A DNA stretch of 64,000 bases from Bursaphelenchus xylophilus. Taxonomy: Eukaryota > Nematoda > Chromadorea > Rhabditida > Aphelenchoididae. Below the pieces are notes generated by a model that made no database searches, was not told the origin of the DNA, and was given only the letters and a program-made list of their open reading frames with translations. Below are positions 60,002 to 64,000 of the stretch, in pieces. A program made the position numbers and the translations under genes. The DNA lies in assembly GCA_904066235.2 (NCBI GenBank), contig CAJFCV020000006.1:3968001-4032000 (forward strand). Reading direction: 5' to 3'. Position 1 is the stretch's first letter; the number at the start of each line of letters is the position of its first letter.

Positions 60002-61389
60002 TAGCAGGAACGGCAAGCAAAGAAATAAGTTATCAGCCCTTCTGGGATAATCATTTCGTAGCTCAAAAGCATCACCATATTTTTGGCTATATTTCTCAAT
60101 TTTGACTATATGAGACCCCATCTAAAAATTCCATAATTTTGGTCATTCCTTGCCATGATTTGGACAAGCTTTCATCCATGTCAAAGCCTTCCTTTTTAAC
60201 CTCCCACCCGCTCCGCCTTAACCCTGATCCTCAACACAATAAAAACACTAATGATCTAGAAGTTAGCCCTTCCTCTACTTTTTATACCCCGTCTAGCCTA
60301 CAAAAAGTGTTCGGAACTTTCGCATAACACTTCGAGGCACCTTCTTTGTAAGCCGTGTATAACGAATGGTTAATAAGTTTACCGAAACTGACCCATTGTC
60401 TCGGAAAAACGACGAGGCAATGTTTTCCTTGTACCGGGCAGCTCTTCCTCTTTCTTATAAAGAAACTTCCTTAAAACTTGTTACAACCTTGCTTCCAAGG
60501 CTTTTTTCATGTCCCATAGTTACCATAACTCTTCTCACGTACGACGAATCGTCACCATTTTCGACGAAAACAAGACGCAATCCCCATTTCCGGCTCTCAG
60601 TAACTGGAAATCCGGCCATTGTATTCCACTTACTGTAATTTAATTCGGTTAAAAATACGACGGAACATCCTAATTTGGCCGGAATATTCAATTACCGGAT
60701 GTTAGCGCAACAGGAACAAATTGAGAACAACATGGAGAGGAATACGAAATTTTGAAGAGTAAAAAATCATAAAAAATGATTGTAGTCTGCTTAAAATGTG
60801 TGTAAAATCTGCAATTGGATATTGTATGGATATTAAGTAGCAAATGTCATGTTCCACAAACAGCGCAGAGAAACACATGGCTTTGTTGTGAGGGTGCTGC
60901 AAATCGAGGGCAAAGTGCAAGGAACAAAGTTTTGTGGCATCAAAAATTCGATACAAAAAGCTCAACAAGATGACAAATACAAAAGTTGCACTTTGACACA
61001 AGCTTTTCCGACGGAGGCTCGGCCACGCTTTTGCGATGGAACTTGGAGTATATTATACACCGAGCCGCAGACAAGCTTTGACTTTATCTCCATTGCTTCC
61101 GCCCAGTGGCTCCGAAGCTACGGCAGTCGAATTGTTTGTAGGGTTATGTTAAAATTTCGCCCAATGCCATCGCCAAAGTGCCCACGACTCTCCGCCGAAA
61201 TAAGCTAGAGACCGATCGACTAAATATTATACTTCAGCAAAGGCAGAAGGACTGGGACGAACCCGAAGTTTAAAATTTCGAGTACAAAGACTGCCCAAGC
61301 AATCATGACTTTTCATTCTTAACAGATAAAGTTTTTGAAGATACACATTGTCTATCGACATCCTATTTAAGATTACTGTATTGACAGCA
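60002..61389. other. Intergenic, no supportable gene
   Basis: Beyond the flank shared with copy A there is no recognisable feature. The 60849-61208 open frame lacks any family resemblance. Confidence 0.35.
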
Positions 61390-61509
61390 GTCTGTCGGGA
61401 AAATAATGTGGGTTTTTCGCATCGCAATCTTCAGCCCTGGCTTGCAGTCGCCTTGCGACAATTGGCAATTTCGAGGTGCGACGAACCCACACTATTTTCC
61501 CGACAGACT
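61390..61509. mobile_element. Short TIR element S1, copy 3 (best preserved)
   Basis: GTCTGTCGGGAAAATAATGT on the left and ACACTATTTTCCCGACAGAC on the right, with a GC-richer core holding GCGAC/GTCGC blocks. 120 bp, no coding capacity. Confidence 0.8.
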
Positions 61510-64000
61510 AACAATACCTTCAAGGCTCAGTTTTAAATTTTCCATGTTACATCTACTGGAACTTGAAATCGTTTTCTACCTAATAATCGCATCAGCTTTT
61601 GCTTGGTTGCAATTCTGTTGTAATTAACTTGCAAAAACCATACGCGTTTACTAATACTCCCTCTCTCAAACACCATTTCTCGGTTGGCTTCCTAATCCAA
61701 TAATCGTCTGTTCCTGAAACGACAACTGTAACAAGTGGTTTGATCTGTGATGTGCCCAGGATCTCCATTGTTTTAACACAGCACAAAACCACAAATTTGG
61801 AAACAAAACAAAACTAAATGAACCGCAAGTGTAACAACAGTTATTTTGAAAGCAAAAACAAAACACCATTCTTTTTGCATATTTAAAATTTTATTTCCCA
61901 ATTTTCTTTCCGTAAATATGAAAACAATGTCAGCCATAGAAGGCCCTCGAATGTATGACACGTGGTGTTTGAAGGTCATACAGTGATAATACCCTTAGGG
62001 TAATCCTATAATTCAAGGAGGACAAGTGAGCTAGTCTTGAAATTTTGAAAAGAATATCAGTGTACTTATTCAATAAAGCAAAGAGATGAAAGGGAAGTCA
62101 TTGTTTGATATTTATTTTTAATATACCAATCTAGGTATATTAGGATCAAAATGTGTCTGGAAAAAGTTCGTCTCGTTCATCACCCAAAAATATATATTCA
62201 ACTCCGCAGACAGAAAAAAAAACAACTATATTACATATATCTATAATAATATTACATATGTAATACATATAGTTACGCACTTGGGGCTCTAAAAATGAAA
62301 CGCACTAAGTGCAAGCAAGTTTTTCTAATCTCTAATGCTCCTCACTTACGACTTGCTTTTTGATCAGTAACATTATTTGGACAATATATATTATATTGGC
62401 GTTAAGAAAGAAGCCTTTCTCCGCAATTTGCACCGTCATCCGCTTTGTCTATGCATTTCGTTATAAGTGATGTGCCATGAAGCCGCAATAATACAGTAAG
62501 AGATTTAGAAATGGCCTAATGTTTGCGTATATTTTTCTTATGCTATCATCAAGAGACTACCCGAAATGCGGAGAGTGAGCAAATAAAAAGCGGCAACAAG
62601 TTTGCACCAAAAAAAAATGATTTTTTTTGTTTAGAAATGCTGCCCATTCAAAAAAAGGCTACATCAGAAAAAAAAACATCATAGTTTTTTAGCCGAAAGT
62701 AAGCCAGTGACCTCGAATATGTCGTATAAAAAAAGGCTCTTAATTAATGTGGGCCAAGTTTTGCAAAGTCAATAGAACCTCAGCTTTCGGGGTTTCGAAC
62801 GCTTTCCCTGAGATTCTGACCTCAAATTGAACCCAGGTTCAAATTCCCCCCATAAAATGTAAATTGGTTCCAAGCACTTGGCCTCATCTACAACATAATT
62901 CCCCATTATGTATAACAAGAAGCCGCGCAGATGCAAAGGAAAGTCCAATTGACTTGATTTGCATCTCAAATCGTGTCATTACACTGAGTATTTTAATTTA
63001 CATTTCTGTTATGTATATCAGTCAGAGAGTACAAAGTCAAAGCGAATTCTGCTCTGTTTGTGTGTAATTTCGGCCGTATAAAATTGTAAAGATATTTGGA
63101 AGAGATATAGTAATAATGGCCATAGATGAACGTGTATGTGTAAAACACAAGATGAGTTATACTAGGAACTCGCGATGATGACACTTGAGAGTGTAGAATC
63201 TACAATTTTTCGGAGGAAATGAGATCAAAAGATGGTCCAACATATGAGGGATGATGCTATGATAAAAAAAACAGTAATCTAATTGTAGAAAATTGTAACG
63301 AGTTGTAAAATAACGTCAAAAAATTTGGGAAAAGCGAATGATGGCAGAAAGTAATAAACATGTCATTTGTAAAATTTTTGCGACTAGTGAGCTTATGATT
63401 TATAAAAATCCATCTTAAAATCGCCCTTATAGGCTGAAAACTCAGTCTTGCAAATCATTGTCCACACATTGAAAGCGTAGCCGAGCTATTCAACGGTCAT
63501 TTCAGACGAGATATTTGTGGAAAACGGGGTGCTCAATTGAAGAGAAAAAGAGACAATATTTTTCCTTAATAGTTTCTTTTTCAAGAACCTCGCAACGAAG
63601 TGTCAAATGTAAGACAAAATTGGTGGCATAAAAAACGGTATCTTACGCCAAGACCAAGCCAAGAACCTTGTGTACTTGAAATGTGTGATAATTTCATGTT
63701 TTGGCGATCGATCGTCTGACGTTCTCTCCTTATTTTCCTTGTCAGCAAAACACGCTGCATGTTCCTGCTGCGCCTGTATAGCGTTGGCTAAAATTTTCAA
63801 AGCTTTTTTGTGAGCTAAACAAACTTTTTATTCCACATTTCGTTTTACAATAAATACAGAACTTCCCCATCAAATGCCACGTCATTTCCAATTCTAAATA
63901 CTAAACTCAACAATCCGTATTTCACTTTCTTCAATTTCTACGTAAAAATCTACGCAATCTAAACCATTTTTTCTATTTCGAGCCTCTCTAATGCCAACAG
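61510..64000. other. Intergenic, no supportable gene
   Basis: 62100-62300 is extremely AT-rich with ATATTACATATGTAATACAT-type palindromes. 63450-63800 is a degenerate R1-like fragment (GCCGAGCTATTCAACGGTCA). No coding pattern. Confidence 0.4.

Noticed and set aside
60849..61208. 119-aa plus-strand open frame
   Set aside because: No recognisable family and no supporting signals.
1..64000. CRISPR arrays, rRNA genes, telomere repeats, prokaryotic operons
   Set aside because: Looked for and not found; regular repeats present are minisatellites or transposons.

Overview
The window looks like nuclear DNA of a free-living rhabditid nematode, probably Caenorhabditis-like. The evidence is AT-rich DNA, short introns ending in TTTCAG, protein-coding genes whose closest recognisable relatives are animal families, and a dense load of small inverted-repeat transposons. 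The species cannot be fixed from the sequence. There is no rRNA, no CRISPR array and no sign of bacterial operons.

Layout. (1) 1-6.5 kb is the only gene-dense part. A 5' partial ERGIC3/Erv46 cargo receptor (minus strand) is divergent from a ZFAND1-type AN1 zinc-finger gene (plus). They are followed by a small orphan gene for a secreted or membrane protein (plus) whose first intron holds a mariner relic. (2) 6.6-9.8 kb holds a palindromic MITE and a 1.3 kb decayed mariner. (3) 9.86-11.6 kb carries a class A neuropeptide receptor on the minus strand, allatostatin-A/galanin-receptor-like, with an array of ATGCAAAT octamers in its first intron. (4) 11.6-34.5 kb has no gene I can support. It holds MITEs, a 1 kb near-perfect inverted repeat, a GC-rich hairpin cluster and a TIR element that carries a tRNA-like Pol III module. 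(5) 34.55-40.3 kb is a six-exon UTP-glucose-1-phosphate uridylyltransferase gene (minus) whose introns host several transposons. (6) 45.1-46.2 kb is a three-exon neuropeptide precursor (minus) predicted to release two related amidated peptides, DFRFYGSR-amide and FNYMPSR-amide. I cannot assign these to a named family. (7) 46.2-64 kb is again without supportable genes and is rich in MITEs.

How the genes relate. There is no operon or shared pathway. ERGIC3 (early secretory pathway), ZFAND1 (stress/proteasome) and UGP (UDP-glucose supply) are housekeeping types. The peptide precursor and the peptide receptor are both neuronal-type genes, but nothing in the sequence links them as ligand and receptor.

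Gene models were built by hand from splice signals, reading phase and remembered family motifs. No alignment or expression data were available. Multi-exon genes are given as one span with exon positions in the text.
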